From contig NZ_CP134049.1 of assembly GCF_031582965.1 (NCBI RefSeq), positions 3,224,001-3,288,000 on the forward strand: DNA of 64,000 nt, read 5' to 3'. The position numbers were made by a program, and so were the translations under genes. Source of the stretch: Bacillus sp. NEB1478 (GTDB lineage: Bacteria; Bacillota; Bacilli; Bacillales; Fictibacillaceae). The stretch's first letter is position 1; each line of letters starts with the position of its first letter. Shown here in pieces: positions 9,217-17,171 of the stretch. The notes beneath the pieces were generated by a model. The model worked only from the letters and a program-made list of their open reading frames with translations. It did no database searches and had not been told where the DNA came from.

Positions 9217-9901
9217 GAAAAGGGAGCGTCCTTTTTTTATAAGCTAAAATGGATTCACGTGCTCCAATACATAGCAATAGCCATACAGTACCTGCAGAAA
9301 AACCTGCTAAAACATCAGAAGGGTAATGTACTCCTAAATAAATCCGGCTAAATCCGATCATAAGAATTAAAAGAATAAATGCAAGAGTAAGGACAATTTT
9401 GATTCCTCTACCGTGCTGACTGCGAACAACGAGATAGCCTAAAAATCCATAATAAATTAAGCTTCCCATTGAATGACCACTCGGATAACTGAACCCTTGC
9501 TCAGCAATAAGAGAATGCTCTGGTCGAACCCTTCCAAACCAATGCTTTAAAGCGAGGTTCAACAGACCTCCTCCAGCTACTGCAATCATGTATGAAATAG
9601 CTCCCCAATAATCCTTTCTTTTAATAACGAGCCATAACAGACTGGTAATTAAAAGCACGGTAAGAAAGGTTTTTGATCCCAAGAAAGTGATAAATTTCAT
9701 GACTTCTGTTAATGTGTCGCCTCTTAAATTCGTTACATATTGAATAACTACGTTGTCAAACCTAATCCTTTCATCTTCCAATATTTCTTCTGAAAGCTCG
9801 AAGAATACATTTAAAGAAACAAAAGAAAGCAATAATCCGCTAAGTATATAAATAACGGGGAGGATAGGAAATGGAAGTTTTTTAGCAAGTTCGCGCAGCA
9901 T
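9194..9901 (-). CDS. PAP2-family membrane lipid phosphatase
   Basis: This integral membrane phosphatase has 235 residues and about six hydrophobic segments. All three PAP2 motifs are present: KHWFGRVRP (KX6RP), PSGHS, and SRIYLGVHYPSD (SRX5HX3D). Such proteins dephosphorylate undecaprenyl pyrophosphate, phosphatidate or phosphatidylglycerol phosphate; the substrate here is unknown. The C-terminal tail KKRTLPFLRRKHPQ is encoded across the terminator hairpin of the convergent lipid kinase gene, which may mean the native end was extended by drift. Confidence 0.9.
   Translation of the reverse strand: MLRELAKKLPFPILPVIYILSGLLLSFVSLNVFFELSEEILEDERIRFDNVVIQYVTNLRGDTLTEVMKFITFLGSKTFLTVLLITSLLWLVIKRKDYWGAISYMIAVAGGGLLNLALKHWFGRVRPEHSLIAEQGFSYPSGHSMGSLIYYGFLGYLVVRSQHGRGIKIVLTLAFILLILMIGFSRIYLGVHYPSDVLAGFSAGTVWLLLCIGARESILAYKKRTLPFLRRKHPQ
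9201..9239 (+). terminator. Intrinsic terminator embedded in two coding ends
   Basis: GGATGCTTCCTT (9201-9212) pairs with AAGGGAGCGTCC (9220-9231) using G-U pairs, followed by a run of eight Ts. The stem overlaps the last codons of the lipid kinase and the C-terminal codons of the opposite PAP2 gene. Confidence 0.8.
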
Positions 9902-9995
9902 GAAATCCCCTCAATTTCAGAAATGTTGTTTACTATAAGTTTCACGATTTATCAATGAATTAAACGGATTATGCTTAAATTCACAGCTTTTCAAT

Positions 9996-10026
9996 CAACA
10001 AAGGCTGCTTGTTGAAACAAGCAGCC
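9996..10026 (-). terminator. Intrinsic terminator after the DUF3243 gene
   Basis: A perfect 11-bp stem GGCTGCTTGTT / AACAAGCAGCC (10003-10026) with a two-base loop is followed on the minus strand by TTTGTTG, a weak T tail. Confidence 0.75.
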
Positions 10027-10039
10027 TCCTAAGATGAAT

Positions 10040-10372
10040 TTATTTTACAAGCTTAACAAGCATATGTGCAAGTTTATGCCGTTCTTCTTGTTCGCCAACT
10101 TTCCATAATTCCTTTAAAAGGTTTTCTTCAGAGTTGCGCGGTTCTTCATGTGCAGCTAGATAATCTGCTACTTTTTCAGCTGTTTTTGCAAGTGTTTCTT
10201 CACTCATCCCCATTTTTTCTCCGATTTCAACTTTGCTGTGGAGGTAGCTTTTAAACTCCTCAAAACTCGCTAAGATTTCATCCTTTTTCCCTTCATCCAT
10301 TCTGCTTACTGTGTCTTTCACTTTGCTAACGTCTACATCTCTTTCTTTGTCCACCATATGTTTGTTGTCCAT
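10040..10372 (-). CDS. DUF3243 family protein (YmfJ-like)
   Basis: The 110-residue acidic-basic soluble protein has a charged N-terminal extension. Its core (KVEIGEKMGMSEETLAKTAEKVADYLA ... EENLLKELWKVGEQEERHKLAHMLVKLVK, given here in part) resembles the DUF3243 family of B. subtilis YmfJ. The function is unknown. A minus-strand ATGACA-N18-TATACA sequence upstream may be its promoter. It is single, divergent from the ferritin-like gene and closed by its own terminator. Confidence 0.75.
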   Translation of the reverse strand: MDNKHMVDKERDVDVSKVKDTVSRMDEGKKDEILASFEEFKSYLHSKVEIGEKMGMSEETLAKTAEKVADYLAAHEEPRNSEENLLKELWKVGEQEERHKLAHMLVKLVK

Positions 10373-10508
10373 TTTGAATCCTCCTCGTATTGTTTGTATA
10401 CCTTTTGTTTAACTAATGTGTCATACATGTTATCTTTTTACCGTTATTCGTAATGTCTAAACGCATTTTTACAGTTTTAAATTACCCTTTTTATAATTCC
10501 TTAATACG

Positions 10509-10534
10509 GTTTATGTTTTTCATAAAAAGGGAAG
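10509..10534 (+). promoter_or_regulatory. SigB-type general stress promoter
   Basis: GTTTAT (10509-10514), a 14-base spacer and GGGAAG (10529-10534) match the SigB pattern GTTTAA-N13-15-GGGWAW. It sits 35 bases before the start of the ferritin-like gene, a class of gene often in the general stress regulon. Confidence 0.6.
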
Positions 10535-10568
10535 GATACAACAGAGAACAAGATCAGGAGGTAATACA

Positions 10569-11000
10569 ATGGATAAAGATTTACAAGCACTAATTGACGG
10601 ACTAAACGAGGATCTTGCGAATGAATATTCGGCAGTCATCATGTACAACCATAATGCAGCAACGGTTTCTGGACTGTATCGTCAAATTTTAAAACCTTTT
10701 TTCCAAAGTGAAATTGCAGATGAGCAGGGACACGCGCTCTATTTAGCTGAAAAAATCAAAACGCTTGGCGGCACTCCAACGACTCAGCCCAAACCGGTAA
10801 AGCAAGTAGAAAATGTACGTGAAATGCTAGAAGAAGCACGTAATGCAGAAGAAGCTACCATTCAGCGCTATGAAGAGCGCAAAGAACTAGCTTCTAAGCT
10901 TAAATTGACTGAATTAGTTGTTCAGCTTGAAGATATGATTGCAGATGAAACAAAACATAAAGAAGAAATGGATCGCTTACTTGCTGATAACCGCTTCTAA
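10569..11000 (+). CDS. Ferritin-like four-helix protein
   Basis: The 143-residue protein is predicted as a four-helix bundle of the ferritin-like superfamily. It has the di-iron style residues ANEYSAVIMYNHN, EIADEQGHALYLAEKI (ExxxH pattern) and MIADETKHKEEM (ExxxH). It could store or detoxify iron. The AGGAGG ribosome binding site is perfect, and a SigB-type promoter precedes it. The gene is monocistronic with a strong terminator. Confidence 0.85.
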   Translation: MDKDLQALIDGLNEDLANEYSAVIMYNHNAATVSGLYRQILKPFFQSEIADEQGHALYLAEKIKTLGGTPTTQPKPVKQVENVREMLEEARNAEEATIQRYEERKELASKLKLTELVVQLEDMIADETKHKEEMDRLLADNRF

Positions 11001-11002
11001 TA

Positions 11003-11038
11003 AAGAAAAAGCACCCTTCATCCGACGGGTGCTTTTTT
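11003..11038. terminator. Bidirectional terminator between ferritin-like gene and ecsC
   Basis: AAAGCACCC pairs with GGGTGCTTT around CATCCGAC (11008-11034). T runs lie on both sides, so it can serve both convergent genes. Confidence 0.85.
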
Positions 11039-11044
11039 CATGTT

Positions 11045-11791
11045 TTATTTTTTGGAGTTTTGCTCCATAAGAACGCGCCATCTGAAGCAATTTTGTGCAA
11101 CTTCTCCTAAGTCTTCTAAGAAGTGATAATTCGCATAGGCTCCAACAATAGCCCCAAGCCCCGGCACCATCTGAAGCATTTTAATTAAATCGATGTGATC
11201 CCTGTAGTCTTGCTGAAGTTCTTGCCAATTCAATTGATCGACCGCGCCTGGATGTGCAGGAAATTCATCAATCGTTTCTTCCCAAAAAACAACCTTTTCA
11301 AAAGCTTCTTTTCTTTTATTAGGATCTGAAAATGCAAGACGGAACACATGTAATATAAAAATCCGTTCTCTGTAATCTTTTACATCCAGCCCGTATATAC
11401 TTGCTGCCTCAAATAGAAATTTCATTTTAATTCCGAGCAGCAGCGGGAAATCTGCAAGACCTAATAGAATTCCTCCTGCACCAGTACCTGCCCCTTCAAA
11501 AGCTGCCGTTTTTTTATAAAAAGCAAGACGCTCTTTTAATTTTTCGTCCTTTTCCTGAAGACTTCCATGAAATTGGGAAGTCTTTCTCGTTGTATATTCA
11601 GAGCCGAGCAATGTAGCTTTAATCATTTGTTTAATACTGCCCGTCACGATATCATGCACTTTTTGCGGTATCTTTTCATTTATTTTCGACTGAATGGATT
11701 TAGTTGCTTTATTCCAAAGTGTAGGACGCTTTGTCATTTCTTCTTCCCATTTTTTCAATTCATCAAATACATGCTGTTCATATGTGTTCAT
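11045..11791 (-). CDS. ecsC: EcsC family protein
   Basis: The 248-residue protein matches the EcsC family: an N-terminal charged helical part, a Gly-rich hydrophobic middle (AGTGAGGILLGLADFPLLLGIKMKF in part) and a second hydrophobic hairpin (MVPGLGAIVGAYANYHF). The molecular function is unknown; in B. subtilis it is the third gene of ecsABC. Here it is separated from ecsAB by a flavoprotein gene and a tandem array, which is unusual. The start has a GAGGAGGAGT-type ribosome binding site. Confidence 0.88.
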   Translation of the reverse strand: MNTYEQHVFDELKKWEEEMTKRPTLWNKATKSIQSKINEKIPQKVHDIVTGSIKQMIKATLLGSEYTTRKTSQFHGSLQEKDEKLKERLAFYKKTAAFEGAGTGAGGILLGLADFPLLLGIKMKFLFEAASIYGLDVKDYRERIFILHVFRLAFSDPNKRKEAFEKVVFWEETIDEFPAHPGAVDQLNWQELQQDYRDHIDLIKMLQMVPGLGAIVGAYANYHFLEDLGEVAQNCFRWRVLMEQNSKK

Positions 11792-11837
11792 CTTACTCCT
11801 CCTCTCCTATCATTACGTCATTTCAAGCATTTAAGTT

Positions 11838-13235
11838 TCAAAACTCAAAACTGTCTGCAGTTGGTATGCCTAATGGAAAACAAAACAGATTTTCAGGATC
11901 ATATTTTGTTTTTACTTTTATTAACCTTTCCAAATTACTCCCATAGCATTGGTCTAACCAATTTTTAATACAATTATCATGAAAATTAACATATGCTCCA
12001 TCTGCAAACGGCAGAAGATCATCTCTCATCTGTTCCACCCATTTTGTATTAATCTTTGCTTCTCTTTTTCGTTCCCATTTCGTTATATACTGCAGATTGA
12101 ACAATGCCTTTCTGTGAACATAAGCCGTTTCATTAGGTTTTATCTCCCCCGCCTTCCCTGCCAATGCTTGGAGCTGCACTTTGTTATCAGGACTTGGAGA
12201 GTCTGCTAAATATTGCTTCAAAAGCTTAATCCCTTGTATAGGTAAAAGCTTCTTAGCAAAAGCTCCCGTGTTTTTGAAAGGATGTGCATCTGGATCGCCA
12301 TGGCTTACAGCGTATTGCTCCATGCCCGGCATGATACCTCCAAAAATCTCGACGGCATCGATGTAAGAAACCTTTTTTACTTCTACAATTTTAGGGGGAT
12401 AGGCTTTTATTAATGGAGTAAGAAGTTTCCTTAATTCGGATGTAGAACCAATAAATTCTCCGAGCGCGCTTAGTTCTCCTTTTTCTTTCGTTAATAGGTC
12501 TATAGTTGATGTTAACCGATTATCCGTAAAGGGAGCCCATCTTTGCCACGCATCTACAACTTTCTCGAACCCTTTCCACTTCCATGTGATATTGAAAATC
12601 GCTACATTTTTTATAGGAACTATCCGAAAAACAAAGGAAGTCACAACGCCGAAGTTTCCTCCTCCTCCGCCTCGTGATGCCCAAAACAAATCTGCGTTCT
12701 TTTTCTTATTCGCTACAATGATATTTCCTTTTGCGTCCACCATTTCTAGCTCCAGCAGCTGATCGATTAACAATCCATATTGACGGGTGAGCATACCCCA
12801 GCCCCCTCCAAGGGTCAACCCTGATAAGCCAACCGATGGACAAGTACCTCCCGGAATCGTGAAGCCTTGCTCAAATAGTTCTTCATAAAGAGGAAGTAAC
12901 AAAGAGCCAGCACCCAGCTTTGCCGTTTTCTTCTTTCGGTCTACTCGAACATAATCAATTTCGCTTACATCAATGACTAGTCCACAATCTAATGAAGAAT
13001 AAGCTTCATAGCTATGGCGGCCTGTACGTATCCGGGACTGTACCTTTCTTTTTCTAGCCCAGCAAATCGCATTTGAAACATCTTTAGCATTTTGACAAAA
13101 ATTAATGATGTTCGGGTAAAGGTTGTAACGCTTATTAAATTCTTCACGAGCCAGTTCATAATCAGGACTGCATGGTCTAACAATTCTGCCGGTTAACCTG
13201 CACTCAGCCATATCGGATAGACTCCTTTCATACAC
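11838..13235 (-). CDS. FAD-binding oxidoreductase, berberine-bridge type
   Basis: The 465-residue flavoprotein of the vanillyl-alcohol oxidase/BBE family shows FAD-binding PCMH motifs: TGRHSYEAYSS with the His used for covalent FAD, and GGTCPSVGLSGLTLGGGWG, whose Cys is the position of the second covalent bond in bicovalent oxidases such as glucooligosaccharide oxidase. The C-terminal BBE segment is YDPENLFCFPLGIP. The substrate is probably a sugar or alcohol, but that is inference. No signal peptide is visible. It is inserted between ecsC and ecsB; a 46-bp gap to ecsC leaves co-transcription possible. Confidence 0.88.
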   Translation of the reverse strand: MYERSLSDMAECRLTGRIVRPCSPDYELAREEFNKRYNLYPNIINFCQNAKDVSNAICWARKRKVQSRIRTGRHSYEAYSSLDCGLVIDVSEIDYVRVDRKKKTAKLGAGSLLLPLYEELFEQGFTIPGGTCPSVGLSGLTLGGGWGMLTRQYGLLIDQLLELEMVDAKGNIIVANKKKNADLFWASRGGGGGNFGVVTSFVFRIVPIKNVAIFNITWKWKGFEKVVDAWQRWAPFTDNRLTSTIDLLTKEKGELSALGEFIGSTSELRKLLTPLIKAYPPKIVEVKKVSYIDAVEIFGGIMPGMEQYAVSHGDPDAHPFKNTGAFAKKLLPIQGIKLLKQYLADSPSPDNKVQLQALAGKAGEIKPNETAYVHRKALFNLQYITKWERKREAKINTKWVEQMRDDLLPFADGAYVNFHDNCIKNWLDQCYGSNLERLIKVKTKYDPENLFCFPLGIPTADSFEF

Positions 13236-13385
13236 TACTTAACGTAATAGAGTATGACGTTCGCCAACACTAGGTTCTGCTAACGGTTTTTAGGCTTTTT
13301 TGTTCTGGAGAGAAATCCTCGATTTTAAAATCGAAATACTTCTTTAGCGGCTGAATGATGATAAAATTCCAAAGCAGATTATCTC

Positions 13386-13460
13386 CATTAAGTCTCCTTT
13401 ATCATGAAATAAGTCTCTTTGAAGTCTCATTCCAAATAATTAAGTCTTTCTACAAATTTC
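13386..13460. repeat. Tandem array B, related to array A
   Basis: Units with the core TTAAGTCTCNTTT/ATAAGTCTCTTTGAA occur at 13386, 13407 and about 13438 (steps of 21 and 31 bases). The array ends in ACAAATTTCGACA, the same flank as array A 8 kb away. It lies between the ecsB terminator and the flavoprotein gene. A 16-base palindrome TCGATTTTAAAATCGA (13318-13333) lies further downstream. Confidence 0.8.
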
Positions 13461-13474
13461 GACACCTTCTCCAC

Positions 13475-13506
13475 AAAAAAAACTTCTTAACCTAATAGTT
13501 AAGAAG
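13475..13506 (-). terminator. Intrinsic terminator after ecsB
   Basis: CTTCTTAAC and GTTAAGAAG form a perfect 9-bp stem (13483-13506); on the minus strand eight Ts follow. Confidence 0.88.
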
Positions 13507-13526
13507 TAAAGATTCTTAAAAGACAG

Positions 13527-14732
13527 TCAACAATGTTTTTTCGCCAATGCTGGTAATCTAACCATACTGTACAAAACGGCTGCTGCCGGCATCAACACCG
13601 CAATGAGCCAGTCGTCTGTAAGCACTCCGTAAAAAATACCATAGGCCGCTCCTTGTATAAACAAAATTTGTCTTAGCCAACTTGTAAAAGCTGTTATTTT
13701 CACACTCGGTTTTATCGGATAGATAATATAACTTACATTCCACTTATATTGTGTGAAGAGTGTAAACAGCTGAAGTGCCAGCATTTGAAAGAATAGAATT
13801 ACAACCGCTAAATGCCACCAGCCCTTGGGTATGAGATACAAAAACAAAAAGCCGATCAAGATCAGTCGAGCAAACAGCCCAAAATAATCGCCTAACCGAA
13901 GAAAAGTCTTCATGTAGAGGGCAGACATAGCATTCCGTTTTTTGAAGGAAAAAGTCCCGATGCTATTCAGCCAAGGTCTTTTATTAACCATCTGCTTAAG
14001 AGCTGGAACATCAGTAAAGAGGTTCACAAGACGATACCCTTTCATCTTCAGCGTCTGTTCTTCAGCAAGCAGGAGTTCCCACTGATAGCCATGCATTTTC
14101 TTAAAGATACCAAACACAAAATTCTTAAGTACATACATAATCGCAAACATTGCAATGAGGAAAAGATATGCTTCCTTAAAAAGAAGAAATACATAAACAA
14201 AATTAACCATAAAACGGATGATTCGATAATTTAATTGATGGCTTTTATAAGGCAATCTTCTTTCTTCCCAAGCGACGAATAAGTTAAATACTTTCGATAC
14301 AATTAAGAAGAAGCCGAAAACAACATACATCTTCCAGCCATCGACAATAAAAACCTGAACGATCGGCCACATAAGCGTGAATAAGAAAAGTGTTGAAAAA
14401 CCGCCGCTTGCCATCGCCGATGATAAACTTTTAGAAAAATAGTTTTTCATGCCCGATTCAACAGGCAGTAAAAAGACGAGGTCCCCTTCTTTCAGCAGCG
14501 TACGGATAGGGCTTCTTGTCAGCCAAAACGAAAACACAACCGTTAAGATTAATACTGCAGGAAACTGTTCCGGAAGTGCTTTTAGCAGTTTCGCATAATA
14601 AACGCTTCCAATAATGATAAGTAAGAACGCAGAAACGATAAGTCCGCTGTTCGCCATTAAACTGAAGTACTTTAACTTTTCGGTCAAGTGGGCGCTTTGA
14701 CGTTTTTTCCATAATTTTTTTACATCAATCAT
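13527..14732 (-). CDS. ecsB: ABC transporter permease EcsB
   Basis: The 401-residue polytopic membrane protein has about eight to ten hydrophobic segments and forms the EcsAB ABC transporter with EcsA. In B. subtilis, loss of EcsAB impairs secretion, competence and regulated intramembrane proteolysis; the transported substrate is unclear. The N-terminus KKLWKKRQSAHLTEKLKYFSLM is typical. Its start overlaps the ecsA stop by four bases. A good terminator follows. Confidence 0.9.
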   Translation of the reverse strand: MIDVKKLWKKRQSAHLTEKLKYFSLMANSGLIVSAFLLIIIGSVYYAKLLKALPEQFPAVLILTVVFSFWLTRSPIRTLLKEGDLVFLLPVESGMKNYFSKSLSSAMASGGFSTLFLFTLMWPIVQVFIVDGWKMYVVFGFFLIVSKVFNLFVAWEERRLPYKSHQLNYRIIRFMVNFVYVFLLFKEAYLFLIAMFAIMYVLKNFVFGIFKKMHGYQWELLLAEEQTLKMKGYRLVNLFTDVPALKQMVNKRPWLNSIGTFSFKKRNAMSALYMKTFLRLGDYFGLFARLILIGFLFLYLIPKGWWHLAVVILFFQMLALQLFTLFTQYKWNVSYIIYPIKPSVKITAFTSWLRQILFIQGAAYGIFYGVLTDDWLIAVLMPAAAVLYSMVRLPALAKKHC

Positions 14733-15472
14733 GTCACATTTCCCCGTGCTACATACAGATAGATCTCATCAAGTGTTGCATCTTCTAATCCGCTTTTTGC
14801 TCTCAATTCCTGCAATGTCCCGCTGAGAACCAATCTGCCTTCATGCATGATTAAGAAGCGATCACAATATCTTTCTGCTGTTGAAAGAATATGAGTAGAC
14901 ATCAGCACACCCGCACCGCTGTTTTTAAACGTGACCATATACTCTAAGAAAGACTGAATTCCGAGCGGATCAAGACCAACAAATGGTTCATCAACTATGT
15001 ACAGTTTAGGTTCAACGAGCAGCGCACATAAAATCATAACCTTTTGCTTCATACCTTTTGAAAATTGACTCGGAAACCACTTAATTTTATTGTCCATCCG
15101 AAACTCTTCTAACAGCGGTCTAACCCTTGTTAAAAAGGTTTGTTCTTCCATTCCATAAGCCATTGCTGTTAGCTCCAGATGCTCCCACAATGTGAGTTCA
15201 TCGTAAAGGATCGGCATTTCGGGTATGTATGTGAATTGAGACCGATATTCTTCCGGTTCTTCTCTAAACGTTTGTCCATTGATTTTTGAACTGCCTGACA
15301 TAGGTTCCATCAGCCCAAGAACGTGCTTAATAGTCGTACTCTTGCCCGCACCGTTTAATCCAATCAATCCAACGATTTCACTTTCATTTATATTAAAATT
15401 AAGATTATGAATAACGGGCTGGTTGGGCAAATAACCGCCTGTGAGTTCAGTAACTTCAAGGATAGGCTTCAT
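14729..15472 (-). CDS. ecsA: ABC transporter ATP-binding protein EcsA
   Basis: The 247-residue ATPase has Walker A GLNGAGKST (about 37-45), Q-loop near TYIPEMP, signature FSKGMKQKV, Walker B LYIVDEPFVGLDP and an H-loop in MSTHIL. The order ecsA-ecsB and divergence from hit match B. subtilis. The complete motifs indicate an active ATPase that energises EcsB. Confidence 0.93.
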   Translation of the reverse strand: MKPILEVTELTGGYLPNQPVIHNLNFNINESEIVGLIGLNGAGKSTTIKHVLGLMEPMSGSSKINGQTFREEPEEYRSQFTYIPEMPILYDELTLWEHLELTAMAYGMEEQTFLTRVRPLLEEFRMDNKIKWFPSQFSKGMKQKVMILCALLVEPKLYIVDEPFVGLDPLGIQSFLEYMVTFKNSGAGVLMSTHILSTAERYCDRFLIMHEGRLVLSGTLQELRAKSGLEDATLDEIYLYVARGNVT

Positions 15473-15538
15473 TTGGTTTCCTTCCTTTTCTCATAATATC
15501 TCCATTTACCTATTATTTGCCAAATCTGTTTTTTTACC

Positions 15539-16078
15539 CTAAGAAGCAGGCATAGGTGTTGGAGTTGGTTTTGCGTAGCCATCTTTATAATTTTCATCAA
15601 CCATTTTCCTGATTTCTAATGCACTTTTGCCTGCCTCTGCTTGCTGCATACTATAAGCTGCAATCTCAAGACAAGTTCCGCACTTCGTTCCATGATCATC
15701 CCATACAATCTGACCGTCTTCTTTGTTGTCTGCAATAAAACAATCATAATTATTTTTATGCCCGGCTGATTCTCCGCATCCACAATAACATGGCATTGAC
15801 TCGAGAACATTTTTATAATGAGGAACAGCCGAATAGATCGATGCGATTTCTTTTGGCTGCTTATCCAAAAAAGCTGGCAAAGAATCCATCGAAGCCGTTA
15901 ACTCTTGAATATCTCCATTTGCAGTGTGCTCAGTGTGTTGACTATGACTGTTTTTTTCTTGTGATGACTGGCTGTGTTCATTATGGTTTTTGTGATCATT
16001 ATCCTTTTGATTGCCACATCCAGAAATAAGAAAACCAGCCGCAAGGGTCATCGTCAAAATAAGCTGCTTCTTTTTCAC
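15539..16078 (-). CDS. Lipoprotein with PCYCGC domain
   Basis: This 179-residue protein has a lipoprotein signal peptide (MKKKQLILTMTLAAGFLISGC, lipobox ISGC), a His/Asn-rich linker (residues about 25-60, HKNHNEHSQSS...) and a C-terminal domain with MPCYCGCG, a later Cys in NYDCF and KCGTCLE. The six conserved cysteines are the hallmark of the PCYCGC family of Bacillus surface lipoproteins. Metal or redox binding is plausible and is supported by the His-rich linker, but the function is not known. It sits between ecsA and hit. Confidence 0.87.
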   Translation of the reverse strand: MKKKQLILTMTLAAGFLISGCGNQKDNDHKNHNEHSQSSQEKNSHSQHTEHTANGDIQELTASMDSLPAFLDKQPKEIASIYSAVPHYKNVLESMPCYCGCGESAGHKNNYDCFIADNKEDGQIVWDDHGTKCGTCLEIAAYSMQQAEAGKSALEIRKMVDENYKDGYAKPTPTPMPAS

Positions 16079-16159
16079 GAATATACCTCCTTCTGTTGTT
16101 CTTCTCTAATCATAGCTTAAACTTTCATCGATTTTCCAATTTTATATGTATAACCTGTG

Positions 16160-16419
16160 AGAGTTAATGGACAAAATAGAGACGAAGAAGGTATCCCCCC
16201 TTCTTCAAGGAGAAAGATGCAACGGTAAAGATTTTGTTATGTCACTTTTAAGGAGATGGTTCTCTTGGACTATTCAGTGCTTGAGCAATTTCAAATTCTT
16301 AATAATGAGGTGCATGGCTAAAAAATCTCATTGTTTTGTTTTCATGTTCTCCTTTCTTCTCTAACCTCTATAAGAAGGAGAGTTCTATTTTATAATAGGA
16401 CTCTTCTTCTTTATTTTTG
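16160..16419 (+). ncRNA. Candidate leader or small RNA with 18-codon ORF and terminator
   Basis: Hairpin 1 is GAAGAAGG / CCTTCTTC (16184-16206). An 18-residue ORF starts at TTG 16265 behind AAGGAGAT and stops at 16321 (MDYSVLEQFQILNNEVHG). Hairpin 2 (16374-16409) is a 16-bp stem with wobbles followed by TTTATTTTTG, an intrinsic terminator. Arms of hairpin 1 can also pair with arms of hairpin 2, so the two structures compete. There is no gene directly after the terminator, so it may be a stand-alone small RNA. The promoter is uncertain. Confidence 0.4.
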
Positions 16420-16446
16420 TCTGCTTTCGTAATCCATGTTGTTTTT

Positions 16447-16545
16447 GGAAGTGGTTGTTTTCCGTTCCAGGTGCTCGCTTTTCGCGGGGCAGGCGGTGAG
16501 CCACTTCCGCTTTTCGGACTGCCGCCAGTCTCGCCCCTTCCCCTT
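16447..16545. repeat. Dispersed Bacillales intergenic repeat, partial
   Basis: This GC-rich patch (TTCCGTTCCAGGTGCTCGC, GCGGGGCAGGCGGTGAGCC) in an AT-rich spacer resembles intergenic palindromic repeats I recall from many Bacillus genomes. GGAAGTGG (16447-16454) and CCACTTCC (16501-16508) are inverted ends of one half. It carries no ORF. Confidence 0.6.
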
Positions 16546-16612
16546 CAATCAACTTGTCAATGATGATTACTGACTAACAAATTCAAAAGCAAAAAGCATT
16601 TAGAAACAATAT

Positions 16613-16640
16613 TTGTTCTGATGTCATTGTGTGATATGAT
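16613..16640 (+). promoter_or_regulatory. SigA-type promoter of hit
   Basis: TTGTTC (16613-16618), a 16-base spacer and TATGAT (16635-16640) precede the hit ribosome binding site. An ATG at 16621 lies inside this promoter, which argues against the longer reading of hit. Confidence 0.6.
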
Positions 16641-16665
16641 AAGAAAAAAAATTGAGGTGAGCCAC

Positions 16666-17094
16666 TTGTCCCACGATTCAAATTGCATTTTCTGTAAAAT
16701 AGTTTCAGGTGATATCCCTGCCTACAAAGTGTATGAAGATGAGAATGTTCTAGCTTTTCTCGACATCAGTCAAGTGACAAAAGGACATACTCTTATCGTT
16801 CCGAAAGAACACTCAAAAGATATTTATGAACTTCCTGAAGAAACAGCAGCTAAACTATTCTCTGTTGTTCCAAAAATCGCTGCTGGTATTAAACAAACGT
16901 TTAATCCGATTGGTTTAAATTTGTTGAACAACAATGGTGAATCCGCAGGACAATCAGTTTTTCATTACCACATGCACTTCATACCACGCTATGGTACAGG
17001 AGATGGTTTTGGAGCTGTTTGGAAAACTCAAGACTTGCCAGCAGATGAAATGAAAGAAATCGCACAGAACATCAAAGAAAAAATCGCTGAATAA
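16666..17094 (+). CDS. hit: HIT-family nucleotide-binding protein
   Basis: The 142-residue histidine triad protein has a zinc-type NCIFCKI N-terminus and the catalytic triad HYHMHFIPR (His100, 102, 104), plus GQSVFH. HIT proteins hydrolyse purine nucleoside phosphoramidates. I chose TTG 16666 because GAGGTGA lies five bases upstream and the length matches the family (145 in B. subtilis); the upstream ATG lies in the promoter. It is divergent from the ecs genes as in B. subtilis. A terminator follows. Confidence 0.93.
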   Translation: MSHDSNCIFCKIVSGDIPAYKVYEDENVLAFLDISQVTKGHTLIVPKEHSKDIYELPEETAAKLFSVVPKIAAGIKQTFNPIGLNLLNNNGESAGQSVFHYHMHFIPRYGTGDGFGAVWKTQDLPADEMKEIAQNIKEKIAE

Positions 17095-17107
17095 GCGTAC
17101 ATAGTGA

Positions 17108-17134
17108 AGCTGCCTCATTCCAGGCAGTTTTTTT
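17108..17134 (+). terminator. Intrinsic terminator after hit
   Basis: CTGCCT and AGGCAG (17110-17127) form the stem; seven Ts follow. Confidence 0.85.
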
Positions 17135-17171
17135 CATACTTTCATCAAACTCAATCTTAAGGAGGAGAAGA

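Noticed and set aside
16167..16364. Plus-strand ORF of 65 codons upstream of hit
   Set aside because: No ribosome binding site at its start; a better supported 18-codon ORF in another frame has AAGGAGAT, and the region looks like structured RNA.
17095..17171. T-box or serine-responsive leader before serC
   Set aside because: The spacer is only 77 bases and is filled by the hit terminator and the serC ribosome binding site.
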